From: Nocardia bhagyanarayanae | Lineage (GTDB): Bacteria; Actinomycetota; Actinomycetes; Mycobacteriales; Mycobacteriaceae | DNA length: 64,000 bases | Assembly: GCF_006716565.1 (NCBI RefSeq) | Contig: NZ_VFPG01000001.1 | Span: forward strand, 2,666,001-2,730,000 | Direction of reading: 5' to 3' | In this document: positions 19,901 through 26,146 of the stretch, in pieces | Layout: each line of letters begins with the position of its first letter | Position numbering within the stretch: position 1 is the stretch's first letter | The notes under the pieces: generated by a model | Seen by the model: the letters and a program-made list of their open reading frames with translations, nothing else | Told to the model about the DNA's origin: nothing | The model's database searches: none | Position numbers and translations under genes: made by a program

Positions 19901-20204
19901 CGCCAAAACCCTCTCCGGCGGCGAGACATTCATGGCGTCCCTCTCGCTGGCCCTCGGCCTGGCCGACACCGTCGCCGCCGAATCCGGCGGCCTCGTCCTG
20001 GACACCCTCTTCATCGACGAAGGTTTCGGCGGCCTGGACGCCGACACCCTCGACGCCGTCATGGGCGTCCTCGACGAACTCCGCGCGGGCGGCCGCGTCG
20101 TCGGCCTGGTCAGCCACGTCGACGAAATGCGCCAACGCATCCCCAGCCGCCTCCACGTAATCCGCGGCCGCACCGGCTCCCACCTCCAAACCACCGTCGC
20201 CTGA
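16974..20204 (+). CDS. sbcC: SbcCD nuclease subunit C (Rad50-like SMC ATPase)
   Basis: ATPase subunit of SbcCD, 1076 residues. Walker A GQTGAGKTTVL lies near residues 37-47, the zinc hook CAVC is at Cys533/Cys536 between two coiled-coil arms, and the C-terminal half-ATPase has the signature LSGGETFMASLSLA and Walker B LDTLFIDEGFGGLD. The ATG at 16974 overlaps the previous stop; a GTG at 16956 is an unlikely start. An Asp/Ala-rich pentapeptide repeat (about residues 741-790) interrupts the second arm. A VapBC module follows after 56 bases. Confidence 0.94.
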   Translation: MRLHRLEMTAFGPFADTTVVDFDALGADGLFLLHGQTGAGKTTVLDAIAFALYGRVPGARGESKRLHSDHAPEQTPPQVVLEATLGGRRLRLTRIPEFERPKLRGTGMRTDPPKATLTWLDGRGENLSRIPDIGDEIIRLLGMSADQFFQVVLLPQGDFARFLRADNEDREKLLEKLFDTERFGTAEQWLADKRRASAAELESRRQGIERLIAQIRGAAGLSVTESVGALEAVGWSQDLLATARTDLAEATAEAERCQQDFAQLREFADEQRRLAELRRRMEAARTQLDEYAASAEHRAALRAELEAARRAQPVAEAIDEARAAVMTSRRRDNESRAAAARLAAALLDPAAADLGGVELVDSENTDADSEGSEVGSTIRPDADLDAVVRRWSAQVGALDEVRADASAADRLRRDIEDLRTESAALTKRISELTSRRERLPATIAAAEARVREAAEAAATLPSLTAECERLQAAATAAVELAGRRTDLDRARIEFETARTAHNDAKERVLDLRERRLAGMAAELAGQLVDGEPCAVCGAPDHPAPARPAPSAVSKEAEDAAVAAERTAEENRDRVHARITRLEREIEALAARGGDTDRVELAAALRSATHRYEDAAELAALVDGSTAELARLRTEETRLHDDLRAAEAGASTVTARIAASVTRLDELTERLRAAAGADETIDRRRARLNGLVTDATALRAARTAAASAREQVTTVADRVVSLAHAAGFVLDGWDRHAGPAGTNRDDAAGDAAASDDAVRDGASRDGAAPADAARDGAARDDAPRDDVALLTAYARVVTAASRTPQRQQEIDAELVAAEHARAHAEKVLAEPEIHAAATAELGDFAELERGLADAQTRLNAAVAAQAEAGRRVQLLEELGGQLWTEVDRIAPLQRTHEELAGLAEVVAGRGENNRRMSLRSYVLAARLEEVALAGSVRLRRMSGGRYEFVHSDKAGPRGRRGGLGLDIRDDYTGAVRPAKTLSGGETFMASLSLALGLADTVAAESGGLVLDTLFIDEGFGGLDADTLDAVMGVLDELRAGGRVVGLVSHVDEMRQRIPSRLHVIRGRTGSHLQTTVA
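19198..19332 (+). repeat. 15-bp in-frame repeat within sbcC
   Basis: The segment encodes degenerate pentapeptides (RDGAS, RDGAA, PADAA, RDGAA, RDDAP, RDDVA). It lies in the returning coiled-coil arm, where such a flexible insert is unusual. Confidence 0.7.
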
Positions 20205-20260
20205 TCCGGGCCCGAGGTATATGCTTGGGTTGCGGTTCGTATATATAGGGAGGCGGGCCG

Positions 20261-20467
20261 ATGACCAAGCGGCTGATCGACATCGACGATGAACTACTCG
20301 ACGCGGCCCAGCGCGAACTGGGTACGAGTGGGGTGTCGGATACGGTGCGGGCCGCGTTGCGGGCAGCCGCGGCTGCGGCGGCGCGAGCCCGCCAAGTGGA
20401 GTGGTTGACCGAAGGGGGGATGGCCGACATGGCGGATAGTGAGCAAAGAGCTCGCGTATGGCGCTGA
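20261..20467 (+). CDS. vapB: VapB-type antitoxin
   Basis: A 68-residue antitoxin. The N-terminal MTKRLIDIDDELLDAAQRELG followed by SDTVRAALRAA is the usual ribbon-helix-helix DNA-binding pattern of VapB proteins; the C-terminal part would wrap the toxin. A strong ribosome-binding site AGGGAGG (20247-20253) precedes the ATG. The AT-rich patch 20217-20247, with GTATAT twice, is the likely promoter and operator. It overlaps the toxin gene by 10 bases. Confidence 0.85.
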   Translation: MTKRLIDIDDELLDAAQRELGTSGVSDTVRAALRAAAAAAARARQVEWLTEGGMADMADSEQRARVWR

Positions 20468-20880
20468 CCGCGCGCTTTCTCATCGATACCAGCGCGAGCG
20501 CGCGCATGCACCAACGACCGGTGGCCGAACGTCTCGCACCGCTCATCGAAGGCGGTGTGGTGGCCACTTGCGCGACACTCGACGCCGAGGCCCTCTACAG
20601 CGCTCGCGACCCGCTCGAGTACGAGAAGCTGCGCGCCGACCGCCGCGCCGCCTACGAGTACTTGCCAACCGACGACGAACACTGGCAGCGCGCCTTCGCC
20701 ATCCAGCGCGAGCTGGCCCGCCGGGGCAGACACCGCGAGGTCGGCATCGCGGACCTGATCACCGCGGTCCTCGCCATGGAGCACCGCCTCGTCCTCGTCC
20801 ACTACGACGCCGACTTCGAAACCGTCGCCACGGTAATCGACTTGAACCACCGCTGGGTCGTATCGCGAGGCAGCATCTAG
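20458..20880 (+). CDS. vapC: VapC-type PIN toxin
   Basis: A PIN-domain ribonuclease of 140 residues, expected to cleave specific RNAs when free of VapB. Acidic catalytic positions are visible in FLIDTSASAR, LDAEALYSA, EVGIADLITAV and HYDADFETV. The start overlaps the antitoxin frame by 10 bases, the usual TA organisation. It is convergent with a second PIN toxin across 21 bases. Confidence 0.87.
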   Translation: MALTARFLIDTSASARMHQRPVAERLAPLIEGGVVATCATLDAEALYSARDPLEYEKLRADRRAAYEYLPTDDEHWQRAFAIQRELARRGRHREVGIADLITAVLAMEHRLVLVHYDADFETVATVIDLNHRWVVSRGSI

Positions 20881-20901
20881 GGCCCATCCGCGGCACTGTC
20901 T

Positions 20902-21339
20902 TCAACCTTTGCTTCCACGAAGGTCGTCCGGGTGCGTGACGGGGTGGACGTCGATCAGGCCGCCGAGGCCCTCGAAATCGGCCGGGTTGACGGTGAAGAG
21001 CGGGAGGTGGTGGACCGATGCGATCGCGGCGATCATCAGGTCTACCCTGCGCGGCTTCGGGTTTCGTCCCGCGGCGAGGACGGCTGCGATGACGTGGCCG
21101 TAGCGCCGCGCCGCACGGGTGTCGAAGGGCAGCGGCTCGAAGATGGCTTCGGCGTTCTGGAGTCGTTCGATCCGCCGGGCCCGCTCGGCGGGATCGCGCG
21201 CATAGTGCGGCCCGGAGGCGAGTTCGGCCATCGTCGGGGCGCTCACTACCAGCTCGGCGGGGAGTTCAGCGGGGGCCAAGGCGTCGACGAGTATGAGCAC
21301 ATTGGTGTCGACCAGTCCGCGCTCCGGAGTGGATGTCAT
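20902..21339 (-). CDS. vapC: PIN-domain toxin of a Phd/PIN module
   Basis: A second PIN ribonuclease toxin (145 residues). Motifs are GLVDTNVLILVD, PTMAELASGPHY, RVDLMIAAIA and LFTVNPADFEGL, which supply the acidic catalytic set. Its ATG overlaps the stop of the antitoxin gene by ATGA (21336-21339). The two toxins in this locus are only distantly alike and face each other, so they are separate modules. Confidence 0.88.
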   Translation of the reverse strand: MTSTPERGLVDTNVLILVDALAPAELPAELVVSAPTMAELASGPHYARDPAERARRIERLQNAEAIFEPLPFDTRAARRYGHVIAAVLAAGRNPKPRRVDLMIAAIASVHHLPLFTVNPADFEGLGGLIDVHPVTHPDDLRGSKG

Positions 21340-21677
21340 TCGGTCTCGCCGGGCGCGAACTGTCCGAGCCGGTGGGCGCGGTCGTACGGGTCGAAGAGCG
21401 AGTCGTCCACCACCTGGGCCGCTTCGGCCGCCCAGTCGTGCGCAGCGGGAGAAAGTCCGACGAAGGCCGCGAGTACTTCGTTCCGCGGCACCGCGGTCCG
21501 CCTACGGGTGGGGCGGTGCGGGATGAGGTCGGCGACCGGGGTGCCGTCGACCGTGATGGTGTAGGAGTGCCCGGAGCGAACTTCCCGCAGCACCCCGCTG
21601 ACGTTGTTCCGGAGCTCGCGCTGCGGTATTACGGGCAGCTCGGACTGCGGCTCGGGCAGTTCGGCGGGCGCGGACAT
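21336..21677 (-). CDS. Phd/YefM-type antitoxin
   Basis: A 113-residue antitoxin. The N-terminal pattern IPQRELRNNVSGVLREVRSG..YTITVDGTPVADLIP is the Phd/YefM fold that binds DNA; the C-terminal segment VDDSLFDPYDRAH probably binds the PIN toxin. Phd-type antitoxins paired with PIN toxins are common in actinobacteria. Confidence 0.85.
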   Translation of the reverse strand: MSAPAELPEPQSELPVIPQRELRNNVSGVLREVRSGHSYTITVDGTPVADLIPHRPTRRRTAVPRNEVLAAFVGLSPAAHDWAAEAAQVVDDSLFDPYDRAHRLGQFAPGETE

Positions 21678-21747
21678 AGCACCAGGTTAGCCGCCCCACC
21701 GCCGGACTGCTACGAATTTTCTACACTCTTGCTACGTCCGCCACGGG

Positions 21748-23406
21748 TCAGTCTGCTGCGGTCGATACCGGATCGTCGGCTGCGGTGGTTGCCGCAGTGG
21801 TAGCCGCTAGGCCGCTGCTTCGAGTGTTCGCGTCGGACATGGCCGCGCCGCTGCTGGGAGCCTTTGTCGTCGTGCCGTCGGCTGCGGGGCTCGCCGTGCC
21901 ACTGGCCGGGGTCGCACCTGCTGTGCCGGTGCTCGGAGTGGCGGCAGTAGTGGCGTCCGCTGAGCCGGCCGACCTCTTCGAGCGGCCGAGCACCGCCCCC
22001 CCCGGCACCGCACCCCTCGTCCGCAGCAGAACCACCGTGAGCAGCACGCCCAGCGCGGCCAAGGCGGCGGCGGTGGCGAAGGCTGTGGTGAGGCCGGTGC
22101 GGTAGGCGGTGTCGGGGGAGGTGGTGGTGCGGGCGGCGATCAGGTCGGCGAGCAGGAGGAGGGCGGTGACGCCGAGGCCGGAGCCGACGCGTTGGGCGGT
22201 GTTGACGATGCCCGCGGCGATACCCGCGTCGGCGCTGTCCACCGAGGTGACGGCGGGCGCGGTGACGCCGACGAAGGCGGCGGGGAGGCCGATGCCGAGG
22301 AGGATCGCGCCGGGGAGGACGTCGATCGGGTAGTCGGCGTGCGTGGGAAGCCGGGCGAACCAGCCCATGGCGACGGCTTGGAGGGCGAGGCCGATCGCCA
22401 GCACCCGGGCCGGGCCGAGGCGGTCCATGAGGTAGGGGATGAGCGTGCGGGAGGCGAGGATGTTGACCGCCGCGACCGGGAGCACCGCCAGACCGGAGCG
22501 GGTCGGACTGTAGTCCTGGGTGTTCTGTAGATAGAGCGCGAGCAGCGCGAAGGTGGGCACGTGCGCCGCGCCGACCAGTGCGTTCACCACCGCAGACCCG
22601 CTCACTTGGCGAATCGCGAAGAGCCGCAAAGGCATCAAGGGATGCGGGCTGTGCGCTTCGACCACCACGAAGACGGTGAGCAGCGCGAGTCCGAGCACGA
22701 GCAGTCCCGCCGCGAGCCCGCGGGTGTCCGCGTCGCCGAGCGCGCCGATCGCGTAGCCGATGAGCAACAGCGCCGTCGTGCCGGTGAGCGCGCCGGGAAC
22801 GTCGAGCCTGCGCACCCCTTCGCCGGCGCGCGCGGTGTCGGGCGGCAACAGCCGAACCCCGGCGAGTGCGACGAGCCCGACCGGGATGTTGACGAGGAAG
22901 ATCGACGGCCAGCCGAAGGCGTCGGTCAGCGGCCCGCCCACCGCGGTGCCGATCGCCGCGCCCGCCGCGCCCATCGCGCTCCACACCCCGAACGCCCGGT
23001 TCCTGGCCGCCTGCGCGGTGAAACTCGCGGTGAGCAGGGCCAATTGGGCCGGTATCAGCACCGCGGCGCCGACGCCTTGCAGGGCGCGCGCGGCGATCAG
23101 CAGCGCGGCGGACTCGGCGAAGCCCGCCAACGCGGAAGCCGCGGTGAACACGATCAACCCGCCCGTGAACACCCTGCGCGGTCCGAGCAGGTCGGCGGCC
23201 CGCCCGCCGAGCAGCATGAACCCGCCGAACGCCAGCAGGTACGCGTTGGTGACCCACCCCAACCCGGCCTCGTCGAGGCCGAGGTCCGCGCCGATGGCGG
23301 GCAGCGCCACGTTCAGCACGGTGGTGTCGAGAAAGACCACCAGCTCCACGACGGTGATCAGCAACAGGACCAACCGTTCCCGGCGGTCGAAGACTCTCGC
23401 GGCCAT
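21748..23406 (-). CDS. DHA2-family MFS drug exporter with long Ala/Thr tail
   Basis: A proton-coupled efflux pump of the 14-helix DHA2 family. Signature segments include DTTVLNVALPAIGADL (motif D1), GGRAADLLGPRRVF (motif A) and ALQGVGAAVLIPAQLALL / GAAGAAIGTAVGGPLTD (motif C). The substrate is unknown. The last 80 residues are an Ala/Thr/Ser-rich hydrophilic tail, longer than usual. The start at 23406 removes a five-residue extension; an ATG at 23421 would overlap the operator. Two palindromic operators lie at 23420-23466, but no regulator gene is adjacent. Confidence 0.87.
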   Translation of the reverse strand: MAARVFDRRERLVLLLITVVELVVFLDTTVLNVALPAIGADLGLDEAGLGWVTNAYLLAFGGFMLLGGRAADLLGPRRVFTGGLIVFTAASALAGFAESAALLIAARALQGVGAAVLIPAQLALLTASFTAQAARNRAFGVWSAMGAAGAAIGTAVGGPLTDAFGWPSIFLVNIPVGLVALAGVRLLPPDTARAGEGVRRLDVPGALTGTTALLLIGYAIGALGDADTRGLAAGLLVLGLALLTVFVVVEAHSPHPLMPLRLFAIRQVSGSAVVNALVGAAHVPTFALLALYLQNTQDYSPTRSGLAVLPVAAVNILASRTLIPYLMDRLGPARVLAIGLALQAVAMGWFARLPTHADYPIDVLPGAILLGIGLPAAFVGVTAPAVTSVDSADAGIAAGIVNTAQRVGSGLGVTALLLLADLIAARTTTSPDTAYRTGLTTAFATAAALAALGVLLTVVLLRTRGAVPGGAVLGRSKRSAGSADATTAATPSTGTAGATPASGTASPAADGTTTKAPSSGAAMSDANTRSSGLAATTAATTAADDPVSTAAD

Positions 23407-23419
23407 GAGCCGTCCTCTC

Positions 23420-23466
23420 ACTAGAGCTTAACTCTAATGAGAGTGTCACTAGAGTTGAACTCTAGT
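23420..23466. promoter_or_regulatory. Tandem palindromic operators before the MFS gene
   Basis: A perfect 9-1-9 palindrome occupies 23448-23466 (ACTAGAGTT, G, AACTCTAGT). A diverged copy lies at 23420-23438, with centres 28 bases apart. Such paired sites usually bind a TetR- or MarR-type dimer. They sit within 60 bases of the MFS start. Confidence 0.75.
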
Positions 23467-23555
23467 CAAGTGTTCCGCCGAAGCCGCGCTCGCACACTCG
23501 GCGAAAACCGGCGACTCGCGCGAGGAGCGCGGTCCCCGGTGCCGAAAACGCGAAC

Positions 23556-23585
23556 GCGCCGGTCACCCACCTGGACGACCGGCGC
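23556..23585 (-). terminator. Stem-loop terminator after ogt
   Basis: A perfect 9-bp stem (23556-23564 with 23577-23585) around a 12-base loop lies 17 bases past the ogt stop codon. Confidence 0.6.
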
Positions 23586-23602
23586 ACGCGAGCTCGCGGA
23601 TC

Positions 23603-24115
23603 TCACCCCTCGTGATCGAGCAACCACCTCTTCGCGTCCAACCCCCACCGGAACCCGCCCAGCGCTCCCCCGATCCGCAGCACCCGATGGCACGGCACGA
23701 ACAACGCCGCCGCGTTCCGCGCGCACGCGTTGGCCGCGGCGCGGGTCGCCTCCGGCCGCCCGGCGATGGCGGCGAACTCGGTATAGGTCACCGGATCTCC
23801 CGCGGGCACCTTCCGCAGCACGTCCCAGGCGTGCATGAGGAACTCCCCGGACCGCTGGTGTACCGGAACGTCGTCGATGGCGTGTACCTCCCCGCGGTGG
23901 TAGGCGACGATGGCCTCGGTGACAGCGCCGAGCGAATCCTGTTGGCGCAGAACAGGCGGACGCAACATCGGGTGGATCAGCAGACGCAGGTTCTCCGCGT
24001 CGGCGGTCCAGCCGGAGGCCAGCACCGCGCCCTCGTCGTCGGTGATCGCCGTGAACGGACCGATGGGGGTGTCGACGACGGCGAAGTCGGCGGCGCGGGT
24101 CGATTCGATGCTCAT
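23603..24115 (-). CDS. ogt: O6-alkylguanine-DNA alkyltransferase
   Basis: A suicide repair protein that moves alkyl groups from O6-alkylguanine to its own cysteine. The acceptor motif VPCHRV places the active Cys at residue 142, and the Ada/Ogt helix-turn-helix region VTYTEFAAIAGRP..TRAAANACARN precedes it. At 170 residues its length is typical. It lies 33 bases after the ada-alkA fusion on the same strand, and both act on alkylation damage, so they are likely one operon. Confidence 0.95.
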   Translation of the reverse strand: MSIESTRAADFAVVDTPIGPFTAITDDEGAVLASGWTADAENLRLLIHPMLRPPVLRQQDSLGAVTEAIVAYHRGEVHAIDDVPVHQRSGEFLMHAWDVLRKVPAGDPVTYTEFAAIAGRPEATRAAANACARNAAALFVPCHRVLRIGGALGGFRWGLDAKRWLLDHEG

Positions 24116-24148
24116 GATTGCTCGCTTTCGGTGGTGCGGCAGGGATGT

Positions 24149-25765
24149 TCAGTCGGTCTTGCGTGCGGAGCGGGCAGGCCGCTTGGGTGCGGCCGCGCGC
24201 TCGCTCAGCGCGGCCTTCCACAGGTGCATGGACAGATACGAGCGCCACGGCGCCCAGCGTCCGGTATCGCTCAGGTCGATGCCGAGCAGGTCCGCGCCCT
24301 GCCGGACGACCAAGTCGGTGTCGAGCAAGATATCGGGATCGGCCAGCAGCCGCATCGTCACGTAGTCGGCGGTCCACGGCCCGACGCCGTCCAGTGCCAG
24401 CAGATCGCGGCGGAGGTCCGCCGCGGTGCGACCGGCGTGTAGTTGCAGATCTCCCGCGGCGAGCGCGGCGGCGGCGCCGATGATCGAGCGGACTCGCCGC
24501 GCCGGACCGGTCAGCACCTCGGCGCCCCGCTCGGCGATGACGGCCGGCGTGGGGAACAGTCGCGGCACGGGCCCGTCGACCGGTTCGCCCAGCGCCGCCA
24601 CCAGCCGCGCGGTGTGGGTGGCCGCCGCCGACACCGAGATCTGCTGCCCGATCATGGTGCGCAACAACAGTTCCGGGCCGTCCAAGCAACCCGGCACCCG
24701 GATGCCGGGGGTGAACAGCAGCCGTCCGCGACCGTTGCGCGCGGCGGGTCCGTCGGAGGCCGGTGCGCTGCCGATATCGGGCAGGGTGTCGGTGGCGAGG
24801 CGCCGCGCGTCCTCGGTGTCGAACGCGTCGGCCGGTGCGCCGAGCGGTGTCGCGCCGAGCACCTCGTCGATGCCGACCGGGTCGGCGTCCAGGTCGAGCA
24901 GGTGCCGCAGCCGCGCCACGGTCGGCGCCAGATCGCGCATGTCGTGCAGCGCGAGTTCGGCGCGTACGTGGTCGCCGCGGAAGCCGATCCGTGCCGTCGC
25001 GTGGCCGTGCGGGGTGCGCAGATTCCTGGTGTAGACGCGGTCTTCCCAGGACTCCATGCCGGGCGCGACGTGCGCGGAGAGGAACCACTCCAGCCACGCG
25101 CGATCCAGCGGCTCACGGAACGGAAGACGAAGCGACAGTGTGCCGTTCGCCGTCGGCGTCGGCTGCGCCGGATCTTTGCGCGCGCGCTGCGCCTCGCTGC
25201 GCATGGTGGTCGGGCTGACCGCGAACACCTCGCGCACGGTGTCGTTGAACTGCCGGATGCTGGCGAAACCCGCCGCGAACGCGATATCCGACATCGGCAT
25301 GGCGGTGGTCTGGATGAGCAGCCGCGCGGTGTGCGCGCGGTGCGCCCTGGCCAGCGCCAGCGGTCCGGCCCCGAGCTCGGTGGTCAGCACCCGGGTGAGC
25401 TGGCGCTGGGAGTAGCCGAGCGTGGCGGCCAGCGCGGGCACGCCGCCCCGTTCGATGACGCCGTCGCCGATCAGCCGCATGGCGCGGGCGGCCAGATCGG
25501 CCCTGGTGTTCCACAGCGGCGAGCCGGGCGCCGCATCCGGCAGGCAACGGCGGCACGCCCGGTATCCCGCGTGCTGCGCGGCCGCGGCCGTCGGCAGGAA
25601 GCTGACATTGGCCCGCTTCGGCGTGATCGCCGGACACGAAGGGCGACAATAGATTCCGGTGGTGCGCACCGCCGTGAAGAACTGACCGTCGAAGCGCGAG
25701 TCGCGCGTCGACACCGCCCGATAGCACTGCTCGAAGTCCAACGCCGTGATCGTCACGCAATCCAC
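24149..25765 (-). CDS. alkA: Ada regulator-AlkA DNA glycosylase fusion
   Basis: A bifunctional alkylation-response protein (538 residues). The N-terminal Ada zinc domain has the cysteines CRPSCP and CRRC (Cys near residue 38 accepts methyl phosphotriester groups), an AraC-type helix-turn-helix follows (about residues 85-185), then the AlkA N-terminal domain and a helix-hairpin-helix glycosylase with LDGVGPWTADYVTMRLL and catalytic Asp in LLDTDLVVRQG. The O6-methylguanine domain is absent from this chain and supplied by ogt next door. GTG 25765 is preferred because GGGAG lies eight bases upstream; GTG 25780 and 25756 are alternatives. Confidence 0.92.
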   Translation of the reverse strand: MDCVTITALDFEQCYRAVSTRDSRFDGQFFTAVRTTGIYCRPSCPAITPKRANVSFLPTAAAAQHAGYRACRRCLPDAAPGSPLWNTRADLAARAMRLIGDGVIERGGVPALAATLGYSQRQLTRVLTTELGAGPLALARAHRAHTARLLIQTTAMPMSDIAFAAGFASIRQFNDTVREVFAVSPTTMRSEAQRARKDPAQPTPTANGTLSLRLPFREPLDRAWLEWFLSAHVAPGMESWEDRVYTRNLRTPHGHATARIGFRGDHVRAELALHDMRDLAPTVARLRHLLDLDADPVGIDEVLGATPLGAPADAFDTEDARRLATDTLPDIGSAPASDGPAARNGRGRLLFTPGIRVPGCLDGPELLLRTMIGQQISVSAAATHTARLVAALGEPVDGPVPRLFPTPAVIAERGAEVLTGPARRVRSIIGAAAALAAGDLQLHAGRTAADLRRDLLALDGVGPWTADYVTMRLLADPDILLDTDLVVRQGADLLGIDLSDTGRWAPWRSYLSMHLWKAALSERAAAPKRPARSARKTD

Positions 25766-25903
25766 AATGGCAGCTCCCACCGCACCGTGCTAGCGGAAAT
25801 CGGCCACCACCTCGGACGTGGTCGGCCCGGGTTCCCACCCGTCTTGCGCACCGCGCGCAAGATCGGTGCCGCTGTGCGGGCGTACGGAGGGAATGTCCCG
25901 AGG

Positions 25904-26146
25904 TCAGCAGCAGCGGTTGGTGGGGCTGCGGTCGGCTTCGGCGTGCCGGTCGCGCCAGTATTGGCGCTCGCTAGGGATGGGGCAGTCCGGGTGGTTGCGC
26001 TGGAGGTGCGCGACATAGCGCTGGTAGTCCTGGCCGCCGAGAATCGAGTCGAACCACCAGACGACCGCGCGCACCGCGTCGAACGCACGCCGCGGGAGGG
26101 CCGGTCGCCCTGACCTGCTCTCCCGCGGCGCGAGCGATTCGCTCAT
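25904..26146 (-). CDS. ybdD: YbdD/YjiX-family partner protein of CstA
   Basis: An 80-residue protein with the family core VVWWFDSILGGQDYQRYVAHLQRNHPDCPIPSERQYW shown in parts: FDSILGGQDYQRY and HPDCPIPSERQYWRDRH. Members are encoded next to CstA/BtsT pyruvate or peptide transporters and are thought to assist them. The ATG overlaps the cstA stop by one base (TAATG), indicating tight translational coupling. Confidence 0.9.
   Translation of the reverse strand: MSESLAPRESRSGRPALPRRAFDAVRAVVWWFDSILGGQDYQRYVAHLQRNHPDCPIPSERQYWRDRHAEADRSPTNRCC

Noticed and set aside
21710..23449. Alternative minus-strand frame over the MFS gene
   Set aside because: It is Arg-rich and without hydrophobic segments; the other frame gives a complete 14-helix transporter.
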